A stretch of DNA of 64,000 bases, taken from NCBI GenBank assembly GCA_014529385.2, contig CM043962.1, forward strand, positions 52,037,905 to 52,101,904. Direction: 5' to 3'. The position numbers and the translations under genes are program-made. The stretch is from Adiantum capillus-veneris. Taxonomy: Eukaryota; Streptophyta; Polypodiopsida; Polypodiales; Pteridaceae. Of the stretch, positions 24,965 through 37,808 are shown in pieces. The notes under the pieces were generated by a model. It ran no database searches. It was not told the DNA's origin and was given only the letters and a program-made list of their open reading frames with translations. Every line of letters starts with the position of its first letter. The first letter of the stretch is position 1.

Positions 24965-26568
24965 TGAAATGGAATTAGCCTATTCAATTTGAGAGTAGCA
25001 GAATTTAATGAGAGTACTTTCAAGAAATGATTTTGTGAGCATAGCGGGTAGACATAATTGAAGATAGCAACATAATTATAGCAATTAGTTAACTTGGCAT
25101 AGACAATACTTTTGCAAGAGAGAGAATTTAGAGAACATGACAACAGTTGAGGACCGGATTTATGTGGAGCCGGTCCCCCCTCCAATAGGCATTTGTATTA
25201 TGATTTCTCCCATAAAGGGAGACTTGTTACAATACATTCTTTGTGTTCCTTGTGACCTAGGTGACACAATGAAGATGGAAAGCTTGATGCATCACCATCA
25301 TAGCATAACCTAAACTTGAAGAAAGCTTTAACTATACCAAGCCTCATTGCCAAGACCTCAAACACCTTCGAAGGTGGAGAGAGCTAGCAGGGAATGAGGG
25401 TAGGGAAGAGGAAGAAGAAACATTTCATACGAGAAAGAGCTAGTTCCTCACTTATCATAACTCTTGTGCTAGCATACATAATAGCATAGTAATGAAGAAG
25501 AAATAGATGGCAAGCTCAAGCATTGAAGCATGGCTCTTGGATGGATTTGCACTCCATAGCCAAGAGTGTTGGTGTAGGCTCTCAACCTCTACTTGCTTGG
25601 AGAAGGAGAGGGAGTTCTTGCACTTTGCATAGTACACAATGAGAGTGTTTGTGGGTGAGTATACCCCCTAAGCACCCCCCTAGCTTGCTTGAGACGACCC
25701 CCCCTTGTAGCTCATGCTTGAAGCTCATTGGACCCCTCCAGGCCTAGCCAATCACAAGCAGGAGCCATTACAAGAAACATGGGTAGCCTTGGGACAAGTG
25801 TCCCCCTTTCCCCTTTGAGAGAGAGGACTTGATAAATGCAAAATCAATTAATTAAATATCCTAAATTATCATTGGAGCCCTTGGGTGGCCAACCAATAGG
25901 CTTCAGGCACACCATGAGGGCAACATGGGGAGGAACTTGACAAGTGTCCTTGCTGCCTCTTCAAGCTAGGGCTTCCCTTGTGTGTGTGTGTATGTATTCT
26001 CTCTCATCCCCCCCCCCCTTGTAGACTCGCCCCCCTCCTTGTAGGGATATTTTTGACTTTGGATGAGCAAGACCCTTAGTCATCAAGCATGACTAAGCAC
26101 TTGAAGTAGGGGGTGTTTCCACAAGCATCTCAGGCAAGCTTCTCAAGGCACCTCAAGCACCTTAATCATGCACCAAGTCAAGCACCTCAAGCATGGAGCC
26201 AGTCAAGCACCTCAAGCATGACAAGCACCTCAAGCACGACAAGCACCTCAAGCACGACAAGCACCTTGAGCTTGGGCCGGGTTCCCACCTCAAGCTCAGC
26301 CCTAGCTTACCTAAGGTCAAAGGACTTTTACACACATTATTGGAGGTCTTCAATGAAGCTAACCCTAAGGTCTTATGCTCCATTGGTTAGCCATGCTCTT
26401 GATAGACCATCTCCCATTTGGGCCCCTTTACTATTGGCCCCGTGTTGAGATAGATCTATAAGCACATATCTATATCTTAACACTTGTTCCCATTTATTCT
26501 CCCACATTAAGTGATCAATTTAATATGAGAAAATCATTTGGGTTGGTTAGATATTAGATTTTATGACA
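24965..26568 (-). repeat. 3' LTR of the chromovirus (1,604 bp)
   Basis: Near-identical to 37,809-39,415. By eye about six substitutions plus a rearranged short tandem repeat (CAAGCACCTCAAGCA-type units, 26,170-26,270) distinguish them. It contains C-rich runs near 25,675 and 26,008. Frames inside it are not genes. Confidence 0.92.
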
Positions 26569-26810
26569 TTATCTCTCTCTTGAAATCATAGTTGTCCTCG
26601 ACTATGGGGTAGAAGAGATAAAGCCTTAGTCATTAGTCAATCGTACTTAGCAGGTAGAGGATATCTTTTTTACCCTACGACATCTTTCCAAGATGGATGA
26701 CTAATCCATTTGGTGCTTGGGAGACATAGCTGCCGCAAGCATGTCTGCTCTTTAGTCCATTTCATTCTCCCAAAGTAGAGTGACAAATTCTACTTGGTGT
26801 TTGAGAGACG
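26569..26810 (-). other. 3' untranslated end of the chromovirus interior
   Basis: This stretch lies between the 3' LTR and the copia insertion and continues at 32,506-32,628. Purine-rich next to the LTR. No coding content. Confidence 0.6.
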
Positions 26811-26889
26811 TGTTAGGAAATAAGACGTAGCTAAATAGATAATTGAGTAGATTACTTAATGGAGAGAGACAGATTTATATACACGAGAT

Positions 26890-26931
<42 letters not shown>

Positions 26932-27629
26932 GATATACGTGGTTCACCCAATGTGGGCTACGTCCACGGGAAAGCAGCCACTCAATGGCTTTAGTACTTC
27001 AAAACAAGAAGTAGTTTACAAAGGGATTATACCCTTAATGGAGCTCCCGCCTTGCTTCACTCTCACCACCTCACACTCACCTTGTTGCATCAACTTCACA
27101 CTATGAAATGTGTGTAGAAATGGCCTCCTTTTATAGGCCAAAAGGGCTGCCCTCTCTTATGAGAGACAGCCATGTGTAGCCGCCCTTGTGCGAATAAGTC
27201 CAAATCGGACCCTCCAATCCGCCCATGTGTGGCCGCCCTTGAGAAGACAAGTCCGCTTTTGAATTCGGCCACCGGCCATTGAATTCAGCCACCGGCCACC
27301 GCCATTGACTTCCGACCACCGGCCACCGGCCATTGACTTCCGACCACCGGCCATCGGCCATTGACTACCGGCCACCGGCCAACCGACCGGTTGTTTTCCG
27401 ACCAATTTCCGGCCGCCGTCCGGCCATAATATTCCGGCGAAAAAAAAGTCTCGGGGGCCTCCGCCCCCGAGGCCTTTAAAGTTGCCCTTGATTCTTGTCC
27501 TTGAAAATTTTGGTTTCCGGTGAGTGATTTTCCTTCACACACGATGGCTTCTCCTCATAATGGGGGCCTTACAAATGTGCGCTTTTACCACAGAAAATTA
27601 CAAGGGTAAATCAGGCTCCATACTTAACA
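26811..27629 (-). repeat. 3' LTR of the nested copia (819 bp)
   Basis: It contains a GA tract (26,890-26,925) and a minisatellite of GGCCACCGGCCATTGACTTCC-type units (about 27,268-27,385). By eye it differs from its partner at about a dozen sites, mostly C/T changes. Confidence 0.93.
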
Positions 27630-27689
27630 ATCTCCCACTTGGAGACTGATCTCCAAACCAAACCTGTGACTGCTTTCCATTCTGGCTTC

Positions 27690-29215
27690 TTATCCTTGAA
27701 TGCCGATTGAAGATGAGCAAAAGCTCAACTTCTCTTTGTTGACCACCTTTGTAAACATGTCTGCAGGATTTTCACTTGTATGCACCTTTCCTAGCTTTAG
27801 TTGTCCCTCTTCCAAAAGAGTGCGTATGAAGTGATATCTCACCTCAATGTGCTTTGTCCTTGAATGAAAGGCTGAGTTCTTCGCAAGATGGATAGCGCTT
27901 TGGCTATCACTGTACAAGACACAATTGTCTTGTTTGAATCCAAGCTCTTCTAAGAATCTGTGAAGCCACATAATTTCTTTGCTTGCCTCCGTCATTGCTA
28001 CATACTCTGCTTCCGTGGTAGAAAGTGAAACCACTTTCTGCAGCTTTGAAGCCCAACTTACTGCTGTGCCTCCAATCGTGAACACATAGCCAGTAGTGCT
28101 CCTTCGAGTATCTTTGTCACCTGCCATATCTGCATCAGCATACCCTTCTAGAAAAATATCAGTTCCTCCAAAATACAAAGCATTTGTTGTTGTCCCTTTT
28201 AGATACCTAAGTATCCACTTCACAGCTTGCCAATGCTCTTTACCTGGGTTGTCCATGAACCTACTCACAACTCCCACTGCATGTGCAATGTCTTGCCTTG
28301 TCCAAACCATAGCATACATTAGAGAACCTACCGCTGCAGCATATGGAACTTTAGACATATAGGCTATCTCCGCTTGTGTCTTTGGACACATATCCTTCGT
28401 TAGTTTAAAATGACCAGCCAAAGGTGTAGAAACTGGTTTTGCATTTTGCATTGCAAACCTTTCTAGTACCCTCTTGATGTAATCTTCTTGAGATAGCTTT
28501 ATTGTCTTCTTCGTCCTGTCCCTTGATATTTTCATACCAAGTATCCTCTTTGCAGCACCTAAATCTTTCATTGAAAAAGATTTGGACAACTCCTCTTTTA
28601 GGTCTTTGATGTCCTGCATGTTAGCACTTGCAATCAACATGTCATCAACATACAACATTAGGATGATGAATTTCCCATCTCCCAAATTCTCCGTGTAGAC
28701 GCAGTGATCCGAGTTGCATCTTGTGAATCCATGATCCAACATCCATCGATCAAACTTCAAGTACCATTGTCTTGATGCTTGCTTTAAACCATACAAGCTC
28801 TTCTTTAATCTGCAAACCATTTTCTCCTTACCTTTTACTTCATACCCCTTTGGTTGAAGCATGTAGATTTCCTCCTCTAAGTCACTGTGAGGGAATGCCG
28901 TATTTACATCCATTTGCTCGAGATTTAGATCATGAGCAGCCACAAGGCTTAAGACAAGCCTAATCGAGTTCATTTTTACAACAGGAGAAAATATTTCATT
29001 GAAGTCAATACCTTTCTTTTGAGAAAAACCTTTTACCACAAAGCCTAGACTTGTACCTTTTCTTCCCACCTTCTTCTTCCTTTAGCTTGTACACCCATTT
29101 GTTTTGAAGTGCCCGCTTACCTTTAGGCAACTCAACCAACTCCCATGTTTGGTTGCGATGTAGTGAGTCCATCTCCACTTGCATGCTCTTCGTCCATTCT
29201 TCTTTGGATTCATGT
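27690..29215 (-). pseudogene. Copia Pol: reverse transcriptase and RNase H
   Basis: The open part (27,690-29,069, 459 codons) starts inside RT (VVKGFSQKKGIDFNEIFSPVVK) and carries the catalytic YVDD (LYVDDMLIAS). Then come GSLMYAM..TRQDIAHAVG, the RNase H motif DADMAGD, and the usual C-terminal TKHIEVRYHFIR..NPADMFTK. It joins the upstream part by a one-base insertion near 29,060 (RYKSRL then a shifted VVKGFS). The bases between 29,070 and 29,215 encode the RT start (HESKEEW..MDSLHRNQTWELV). The catalytic residues look intact, so only frame breaks disable it. The normal family is one continuous Gag-Pol frame. Confidence 0.9.
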
Positions 29216-30168
29216 TACATAGCTTCTTCATATGATTCCGGCTCTCCAGAATCTGAGATCAAGAGATGGTTGAAGGAAGGAACAAACCTTTCTGGAGGTC
29301 TACTTGCTCTTGTAGATCTTCGGGGAATAGGTTGAGGCTCCTCATTTGGTTGACGTTGTTGCACATTGTCACCGTTTGCAGTCCTTGAGTCTTCACCGTC
29401 CTCAAGCTCCATGTACTCATCACCTGTTTCTTTTGTTTGTTTTCTTTCCAAGTAATCTTTGTACATATTTTGTTCGTTAAAAATTACATCCCTACTCCTT
29501 AAGATTTTACCATCTTCAGGATTCCATAGGCGATACCCAAAGTCTCCTTCTCCATAGCCAATGAAGAAACACTTTTTGGACTTTGCATCTAACTTTGATC
29601 TTAGGCTTCTATCTATGTGCATGAAAGCCTCACACCCAAACACTTTGAGAAATGCATAATTCACCGGTTTACCTGTCCATGCCTCTTCTGGAACTCCCCC
29701 ATCCAATGCCGTTGAGGGTGATCGATTGATTAAGTACACAGACGTACTTACAGCTTCCGCCCAAAGCTCAAGCGGTAGGCCTGCATGTAGCCGCATGCTC
29801 CGTGCTCGTTCCATGATTGTCCTGTTCATCCTTTCCGAAATCCCATTTTGTTGAGGTGTCCTTGGGGTTGTCCTTTGCCTCCGAATGCCATTGCTAGCAC
29901 AAAAGATTTCAAAAGCTTGGCTGCAATATTCGCCTCCATTGTCGGATCTGAGGCATTTAACCTTGGTACCTGTTTCATTCTCCACAAAGGCTTTCCACCT
30001 TTGAAATATGGAAAATACATCGGATTTATTCTTTATGACATAAACCCATGTTTTTCTAATCGCATCGTCTATGAATGTTACATAGTACAATGAGCCACCA
30101 AGTGATGGTGTATGCAGGACCCCAAACATCAGAATGAACCAATTCAAGTTTTTTATTTTTTCTTTCAT
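29215..30168 (-). pseudogene. Copia Pol: integrase
   Basis: It reads TFIDDAIRKTWVYV, then LRSDNGGEY with a catalytic Asp, then RTTPRTPQQNGISERMNRTI with the catalytic Glu, then the typical VFGCEAFMHI. The first catalytic Asp (VHSDVWGP) lies in the preceding frame, separated by a one-base deletion near 30,115. It ends with a stop at 29,215-29,217 in SYEEAM-stop-HESKEEW, where the family normally continues into RT. With the upstream H2C2 zinc site (in the gag-protease frame) this is a complete integrase in two frames. Confidence 0.9.
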
Positions 30169-31579
30169 TTCCTGATTTTTGAAATTTTACCCTCTTTTGT
30201 TTACCATAAACACAATCTTCACAAAACTCTAAGTCAACTTCTTTCAAACCTGGTAGAAGCTTCTTTGTTTGAAGGATTTGCATTCCTTTGGCACTCATAT
30301 GCCCAAGTCGGTAGTGCCACACCGCACTGTCAACTTCTGTAGTTGCTGCACAAGCTGAAGGTTGCGTGCTAACAGTACACAAGTAAAGTGTACCGACTTT
30401 TTCACCCTTGGCAACCACCAAAGATCCCTTTGAGATCTTCCACCGTTTGTTTCCGAATGCAATGTTGTGACCTTCATCGTCCAATTGTCCTGTAGAGATC
30501 AAATTTTTGCGAAGAGAAGGAACATGCCTAACATCTTTAAGCTTCCATTCATTTCCGTTAGCAGTTTTGACAAAAACTGTACCTTTGCCGACAATCTCAC
30601 AAGCTTCATCATCTCCCAAGTATACATACCCAAAATTACCTTTGGTGTAGTCTTGGAAATGTTGCTTGTGTGGTGTTGCATGGAATGAAGCCCCGGAATC
30701 TACTATCCAGGAATTAGACACATTGTCTAATGAGAGAATTAGAGCATCTTGCTCTACTTTACCTGCCACATTGGCCTCCGATGTTGGCTTGTTGTCTTGA
30801 GACTCTGTCTCCTTCTTCTTCTTGGACCAACAATCCTTCTTGACGTGGCCCTTCTTGCCGCAATTCCAACATTCAAGAACTGACTTTGTGCGTGACTTGC
30901 TCCGCCTTGAGCGATCACGACCCTTTTGGTTTTTGAACCTCTCCTTAAGCCTTCCTCTTGTTTCCACTGATAGTGCAGCACTTGATGATTCTCCCGTGCT
31001 TCTCCTTCGCATTTCCTCGCTTAGGAGAACACCCACAACATCATCAAACTTAAGAGTATTTGTGCCAGAGATAGAATTACTTACAGCCATCACAAGGCTG
31101 TCCCAACTATCCGGTAGAGATGATAGTATAAGGAGAGCTCGCACTTCGTCATCGAAATTGATTTTCACTGATTGAAGTTGACTTATGTTTGTGTTAAAGT
31201 CATTTAGGTGTTCTGCAACTGAACCATTCTCTGCCATCTTTAGATTGAACAAGCGCTTCATAAGAAATACCTTATTGGATGCCGATGGTTTCTCGTAGAA
31301 GTCGTCAAGTGACTTCATCAAGTCCTCCGTGGTCTTCATCTCCGAAACATTGAAGGTCACCGTTGACGCCAAGCTTAACCGGATTGTTCCCAGTGCCTTT
31401 CGATCAAGGACAATCCATGCTTCATTTGCCATTGTTGCGGGCTTCTTCGCAAGACCGCCTAGTGGCAAATAGAGGTCCTTCTGGTAGAGATAGTCTTCAA
31501 TCTGCATCTTCCAATGTTGGTAGTTTTTGCCATTGAACTTCTCAATCTTGAGCTTCCCTTCCTTCGCCATAACTCCCAC
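30100..31579 (-). pseudogene. Copia Gag, protease and integrase zinc site
   Basis: It starts MGVMAKEGKLKIEKFNG, then the copia Gag helical domain, a zinc knuckle (CWNCGKKGHVKKDC, near residue 237), protease (WIVDSGASFHATP, with the catalytic DSG) and the pre-integrase H-H-C-C site (WHYRLGHMS..CEDCVYGK). The frame is open for about 490 codons, then shifts just after VHSDVWGPAY. The Met is placed about 50 bases inside the primer site, as is usual for copia gag. Confidence 0.9.
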
Positions 31580-31629
31580 TCAATTCAAGGAATCCTTTCC
31601 TTGAGATAATTTAGCTACGAGCAAACCTT

Positions 31630-31641
31630 GCTCTGATACCA
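31630..31641 (-). other. Primer-binding site of the nested copia
   Basis: TGGTATCAGAGC on minus, two bases from the LTR end, complementary to the 3' end of initiator-Met tRNA as in most plant copia elements. Confidence 0.92.
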
Positions 31642-31643
31642 GT

Positions 31644-32505
<862 letters not shown>

Positions 32506-32628
32506 AGACGTCGTCATCACAAACATGATCCTAAGCATGCATACTAGTTAAATTTGTGCACAATTAAAAAGAGGATTAGTCTTATAAGACAAAAACATGA
32601 GTCATTTAAAAGAGAGTTGTACATTTTC

Positions 32629-34026
32629 TTACTCTAATGTAGCATTGTAAGCATTGACAAGGTTCATACTATCCTTAAGTTGTACTCCTTGCATCCATTT
32701 AGCATCTTCAAAAGGATAATTTTTGAACTTAATAAGATACCGTCGGATTAGCTTACCATGTCGCAGTACCTTGTCTTCATGCCGAAGGACAGCTTCGGGT
32801 TGTAGCACCTCTTCTTGGTCTTCAACTTCGGGAGGATCTTCAATAATTGGTTCAGTTGGTGGCTCTCCTTTGTAGGGCTTAAGTAGGCTTACATGAAAGG
32901 CATTGTGTATAAGCCAATGGTTGGGCAACTTGAGTTGATAAGCCGTCTCATTGATGGGCTTCAAGATTTGGAAAGGACCATAGTATCTTTTTGCTAGTTT
33001 AGCATAATACTTTTGATGGCCCGTAGGATTTTTGCCCGTCGTTTGCCTTAATCGAGCCTTAGGAAACTTGAGTAAGACCCAATCATTTTCTTTGAACATT
33101 AAGGCTCTTCTGTGCTTATCAGCGGCAGCTTTTTGTCTTTGTTGAGAGATGGCTATAGCCTCCCTAATCTTTTGAAAAGATTCTTGTAGGTCACGGCTAT
33201 ACTCATCGGCGGCGAAGATCTTCCCATGTACTTTGAGTAGCAAGGGACTTTTAAGTCTTCCCTCTATGATCTCGAAAGATGCTTTCCCCGTAGACGTATG
33301 TACAATATTATTGTAGGCATACTCTACTAGAGGTAAATACTTTTCCCATTGTGAGCGTTGATCTACTTCGGTAACATAAGTGTTGAGTAGATCGAGTATC
33401 GTAAGATTGGCTATCTCACTTTGGCCATCCGTTTGTGGGTGATAGGCCGAAGAGAAATTCAATCTTGTTCCTAGATTTTCAAAGAGACCTTTCCAGAAAT
33501 TACTGGTCATTCTAGGATCTCTATCTGACACGATGGATGTGGGTAATCCATGGTGCTTGAAAATCTGAGATATGAAGAGAGTTGCCATTTGATGTGCCTT
33601 AATAGTCTTTTTGACAAGAATAAAATGTGCTTGCTTGCTAAACCTGTCAACTATTGTCCATATTCCTGTATTCCCATGGATAGACTTGGGTAATCCAAAG
33701 ATGAAATCCATGGATATACTCTCCCACTGTGAATTTGGAATAGGCAATGGCTGGAGTAATCCAGGTTGCTTCCCTCTATCATACTTGGTCTTTTGGCATA
33801 CTACACATTTTGAAACATACTCTTGTATGTCCACTTTCATGGTAGGCCAATAGAAATAAGTCTCTACTCCTCGGAGAGTAGGTTGAATACCTCTATGCCC
33901 TGTATATGGAGGAGCATGGGATTCAGACATAACCTTCTCATGAAGGGAATGGGTACCATAGCCTATTGCCGTGGAGAAGATAACCATCCTGCAAACTGAA
34001 TGGTTCCTCTTTCTTCCCCAAAGCAA
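32629..34026 (-). pseudogene. Chromovirus integrase with chromodomain
   Basis: The integrase zinc site (H..H..CVVC) starts near SHAPPYTGHRG and YFYWPTMKVDIQEYVSKC. The catalytic D, D and E lie in SMDFIFGLP, SIVSDRDPRMTSNFW and the YHPQTDGQSE stretch. The C-terminal tail (RRYLIKFKNYPFEDAKWM) has the look of a chromodomain, which in this family steers insertion to marked chromatin. The frame stops at 32,629 and is joined to RNase H by a frameshift near 33,945. The integrase residues look intact. Confidence 0.88.
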
Positions 34027-35105
34027 GGGCTGACATTATGTCTCTAAAGTCAGGGTCAGTAGCATACTCATCTATCATAGAGGATAGATCATTGTGAGTA
34101 GCTATAGACACCGCATTAACTTTTGGTCGTCGTGAAAGTGCATCGGCAACTTGATTATGCTTACCAGCTATGTGAGCAATATGGAAATTAAATTGCGAAA
34201 GAAAATTTGCCCACCTCATTTGTTTGTCGGAAAGTTTGGTTTGCGTCATGAAATACTTGAGACTTTGGTGGTCGGTTCGTAGGATAAATGGAGTCCCCAA
34301 TAGGTAGTGCTTCCATGTATCTAGGGTATGTAGAACAACTAAAAGCTCTTTCTCATAAATGCCCAAGACTCGTTCATCACTATTGAGCCTTCGGCTCTCA
34401 TATGCTATGACCTGCCCTTCTTGAAGCAAAACCGCTCCAAGGCAATCACCACAAGCATCACATTGGACCTCAAATGGTTTTGAGAGATCCGGAAGCACGA
34501 GGACTGGTTGGGAAGTAAGCTTCTCTTTGAGTTTTTCAAAAGCATTTTGCTCCTTAGCAGTCCATACAAACTTAACGTTCTTCTTTGTTAAGTCGTGTAG
34601 TGGTTCTGCTACTTGAGAGAATTTTGCTATGAAGCGTCTATAGTATGCACACATACCAATAAAGCTTCTTAGCTCATGTAGATTCCTTGGGTTAGGCCAT
34701 GATTTTATTACCTCTAACTTTGATGGATCCATACGAATACCATCGTGAGAGATAATATGACCTAGATATTGAATCTCTTGAAGGAAGAATTCACTTTTCT
34801 TTTGGTTGAGAAAAAGTTTGTTTTCCCTCAAGGCTTGAAAAATCACTTGGAGATGTTGCTTATGTTCCTCCAAATATTTGGAGTAGATGATGATATCATG
34901 AAAGAACACTCCAGTGAATTTACGATATGGTCTAAAAATTTTCTCCATGAGACGATTAAAAGTAGCTGGTGCATTAGTCAAGCCAAAAGGCATGACTAGA
35001 TATTCATAAAGACCAAATGTTGTGCGAAACGCGGTCTTTAGGATATCTTCATCCACTATCCTTATTTGATGATAGCCACTCTTAAGGTCAATCCTACTGA
35101 AGTAG
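33938..35105 (-). pseudogene. Chromovirus reverse transcriptase and RNase H, catalytic Asp lost
   Basis: It reads TAFRTTFGLYEYLVMPFGLTN and then GVFFHDIIIYS, where the family has F-D-D-I: a G-to-C change (GAT to CAT) has replaced a metal-binding Asp. RT thumb (YLGHIISHDGI), connection, and RNase H (VQCDACGDCLGAVL, then YEKELL, RTDHQSL, ADALSRRP) follow. The upstream junction with the gag-protease-RT frame is a one-base shift at the LFDKLQ / STYFSRIDLKSG boundary (about 35,100). It is inactive because of both changes. Confidence 0.88.
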
Positions 35106-37401
35106 GTAGAGCTTGTAGCTTATCAAACAGATCTTCTACCCGAGGCACGGGAAATCTGTTTTTGATAGTGATATGGTTTAGTGCTCGATAGTCCACACAC
35201 ATACGGTATGTACCATCTTTCTTTTGCACTAAAAGGACTGGAGAACAAAAGGGAGAGGAACTAGGCCTCACCATCCCTTTGTCTACCAATTCCTGTACTT
35301 GCCTCATAATCTCCTCTTGTTGAGCTTGTGAGACTCGATAAGGAGGTTTGTTAGGCGGTGAGCTTCCTGGAAGGAGCTCAATATGATGGTCATCATCCCC
35401 TCGTTTTGGAGGTAGGTCCATAGGGATATCATCGATGAACACATCTTGGAATCCTTTTAGAAAAGTAGACAAGTCTAACTCTTCTTGATTCCTATCATTT
35501 TCATTTGATGAAACATTATTAGCTTTTAGAGACTCTTTGACATAAATCATGTACGCAGAAACTGAGCTCTTCATTGATTTATCAAAAGAAAGAGGATTTA
35601 CAAGTGGAATAGTGCGACCACGCTCACTAGCATCTATATACATGTTCTTTCCCCTGTAGGTGAAGTAAATTCTCCTTTCAGGGAACTTCATGTTGGCAGC
35701 CATGCGATCAAACCATGGTGCCCCTAGGATAACATCCTGATGTTGGAGAGGAGAGATGAAAAAGTCTTCTTTGTCGACATAGCTTTGGACATGAAGCCTC
35801 AACTTCCCAATCAAGGGAGTAACGGAGGCTTGTTGTCCCTTGAAAGCTGCATCAGCTGTTACTATATCTCCCATCTCAAAAGCTTGAATGCCCAACTTGG
35901 TGGCCAACTCTATTGATATGAAGTTGAGAGTAGAGCCAGGGTCAAACAAGATGAAGGCATCATGCTCTCTTACCTTTCCCCAAGCATAGGAGAGTGATGA
36001 TCCTTTGCAATGAGCATCCTCTTTTGGAGCTTCGATGGTGGAAGCCCTAGGAGTCTCATTGCGAGTATTCTTCTTGGGGCAAGAACGATAGCCATGTCCT
36101 TGGTCCCCACACTTGAAACACTTATGGTCCTTGCGAAAAGCTTCAAGCTCTTCAGGAGAGAGTTTGTTTTTACCTTTGTAAACTCCCTTCTCCTTGGACC
36201 GATTGTTGTTGTTGGAAGTGCCTTGGGAATTATTTTGAGCATTGGATTTCCCCTTTGCATCATTTTTATCTTTGTTTTCCATGGGCTTGACATTACGTCT
36301 AGCCCCTTGATGGAAATTGATGCGTGAAGCAACCATGGTGTGATGGATTAGTTCGGTAATAGTACCAGGCTGTTGAGAGTTGATGTATTCGGCCATCTCT
36401 TCAGGTAATCCCGCACAGAATTGCTGTCTTTGCTCGGCAAAGTCTATCTTTTGAAAGACAGTAGCTTTGAGATGTAAATCCCAAAACTTGTCTACATACT
36501 TGTTGATAGACTCATGAGAGAGAAGCTTCAAGCCGTGCCATTCGGTAAGAACTTTATCTTTAGTATCGCTTGGAAGAAATTGTTTCATAATGGCAACTCG
36601 TAGAGTTTTCCATGTCTTTGGGGCTTCTCCATTGCCACGAAGGCTAGCCCACCATTGACGAGCTGATTTTTGGAAGTGCATAGCTACATGGCGTAGCTTG
36701 GAGGACTCTGTGAAGCCCTCGTCCCCAAAGGCCGCATCAAATTGCTGGATGAAGGCCAACACTTTGTTGGTAGCACCAAAGGTGCCATCGTAGGTGAGAA
36801 AAGAGATACTCTTTCCTCCCTCCTTGAACTTCTTTAGCTTTTGTGACCTTCGCCATGCAGGAAATGATTTGCGATGTCCTCCCCTCTTGTATTCTCTAGG
36901 AGAATAGCCATAACTTTCATCGGAAGAGGAGGAAGGTGAAGAAGAAGGAGAAGAGGGTGACCTCTTCCTAGCCCTTTTGTTCCTTTGTTTCCTCTCTTGC
37001 CTTTCAGAGTGATGAGGAGAAGGACTATAGGTTGCTCTTTTCCTCTTGGGAGGAGTAGGCGATCGTCTAGACCGCCGTCTTCGTGGAGCCACCTCTTCAG
37101 AAGAACTTAGACTTTCATTGCTTTCTTTCTCTTTGGATTCCTCCTCTCGAATGGGAGAGAGTCTTCTTTTGGGGGTCTCTTCAAGAGGCCTCCTAAGCTC
37201 TCTCTCCTCTGGGAGAGGAAGGGAAATTCCATAAGCAAGAAGTTGTTGAGTAAATTTGGCTTGCAAAGCAGGGTTGCCCATAGCTTGCTGCAACCTAGCG
37301 ACGAGATAATTCACAAACATGGGAGCATCATCATTAGCACCTTCATGTGCAAAATCAAAGCTATCAATGTTCATTCTACTCTCTTGATTATTGTCAGCCA
37401 T
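35062..37401 (-). pseudogene. Chromovirus Gag, protease and RT N-terminus (779 codons)
   Basis: In order: Gag with an Arg/Ser-rich stretch (about 95-165), the Gag core (RQWWASLRGNGEAPKTW), a zinc knuckle (CFKCGDQGHGYRSC, near 437), retropepsin (ILFDPGSTLNFIS, where the family usually has DSGAT), and the RT start (CSPVLLVQKKDGTYRMCVDYR). The frame then shifts at LFDKLQ, and a stop follows at 35,062. The DPGS in the protease active site still has the catalytic Asp. The start Met (MADNNQE) follows about 400 bases of leader. Confidence 0.88.
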
Positions 37402-37807
37402 GTTAACAAAATTTATGTTTATACTTAGTGTATGCTTTGGCAGTTCAAAACCTTAGTTGCCACTCCTCTTAGCCTTTGACAATCGGCTCTTAACTATCTA
37501 CACCCACGGCTCAAAGTGGTTAATTATAGAGAGTAGAGGAGTAGGTCTAACATAGCAGAGTTGCCAAGGGCTAGCTCCTTTCGGACTTCTTATGGCTCAA
37601 TAATGGTAAAGCCGTAGGCAAGTCTAAAAACACCTCGGGATGGTGCTCCCGAGGTGTGCACCATCCCCCACATAGTGGGCTTAACAAAACCGATATTAGA
37701 TCCCAGTTCCACTTACTCTATTATAATTAACAAAATCAACCATTTATAGGCTACTTAAGGACCTCTCTTCTTAAGCAAGAAAAGAGAAACCAAATGCTCT
37801 GATACCA
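37402..37807 (-). other. Leader and primer-binding site of the chromovirus
   Basis: TGGTATCAGAGC on minus at 37,796-37,807, one base from the 5' LTR. The rest of the leader has no open frame. It includes a short inverted repeat near 37,630 (CACCTCGGGATGGTGCTCCCGAGGTG). Confidence 0.85.
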
Positions 37808-37808
37808 A

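Noticed and set aside
26170-26275. CRISPR-like or satellite array of CAAGCACCTCAAGCA units
   Set aside because: A short, imperfect tandem repeat inside the chromovirus LTR, present in both LTRs; no spacers.
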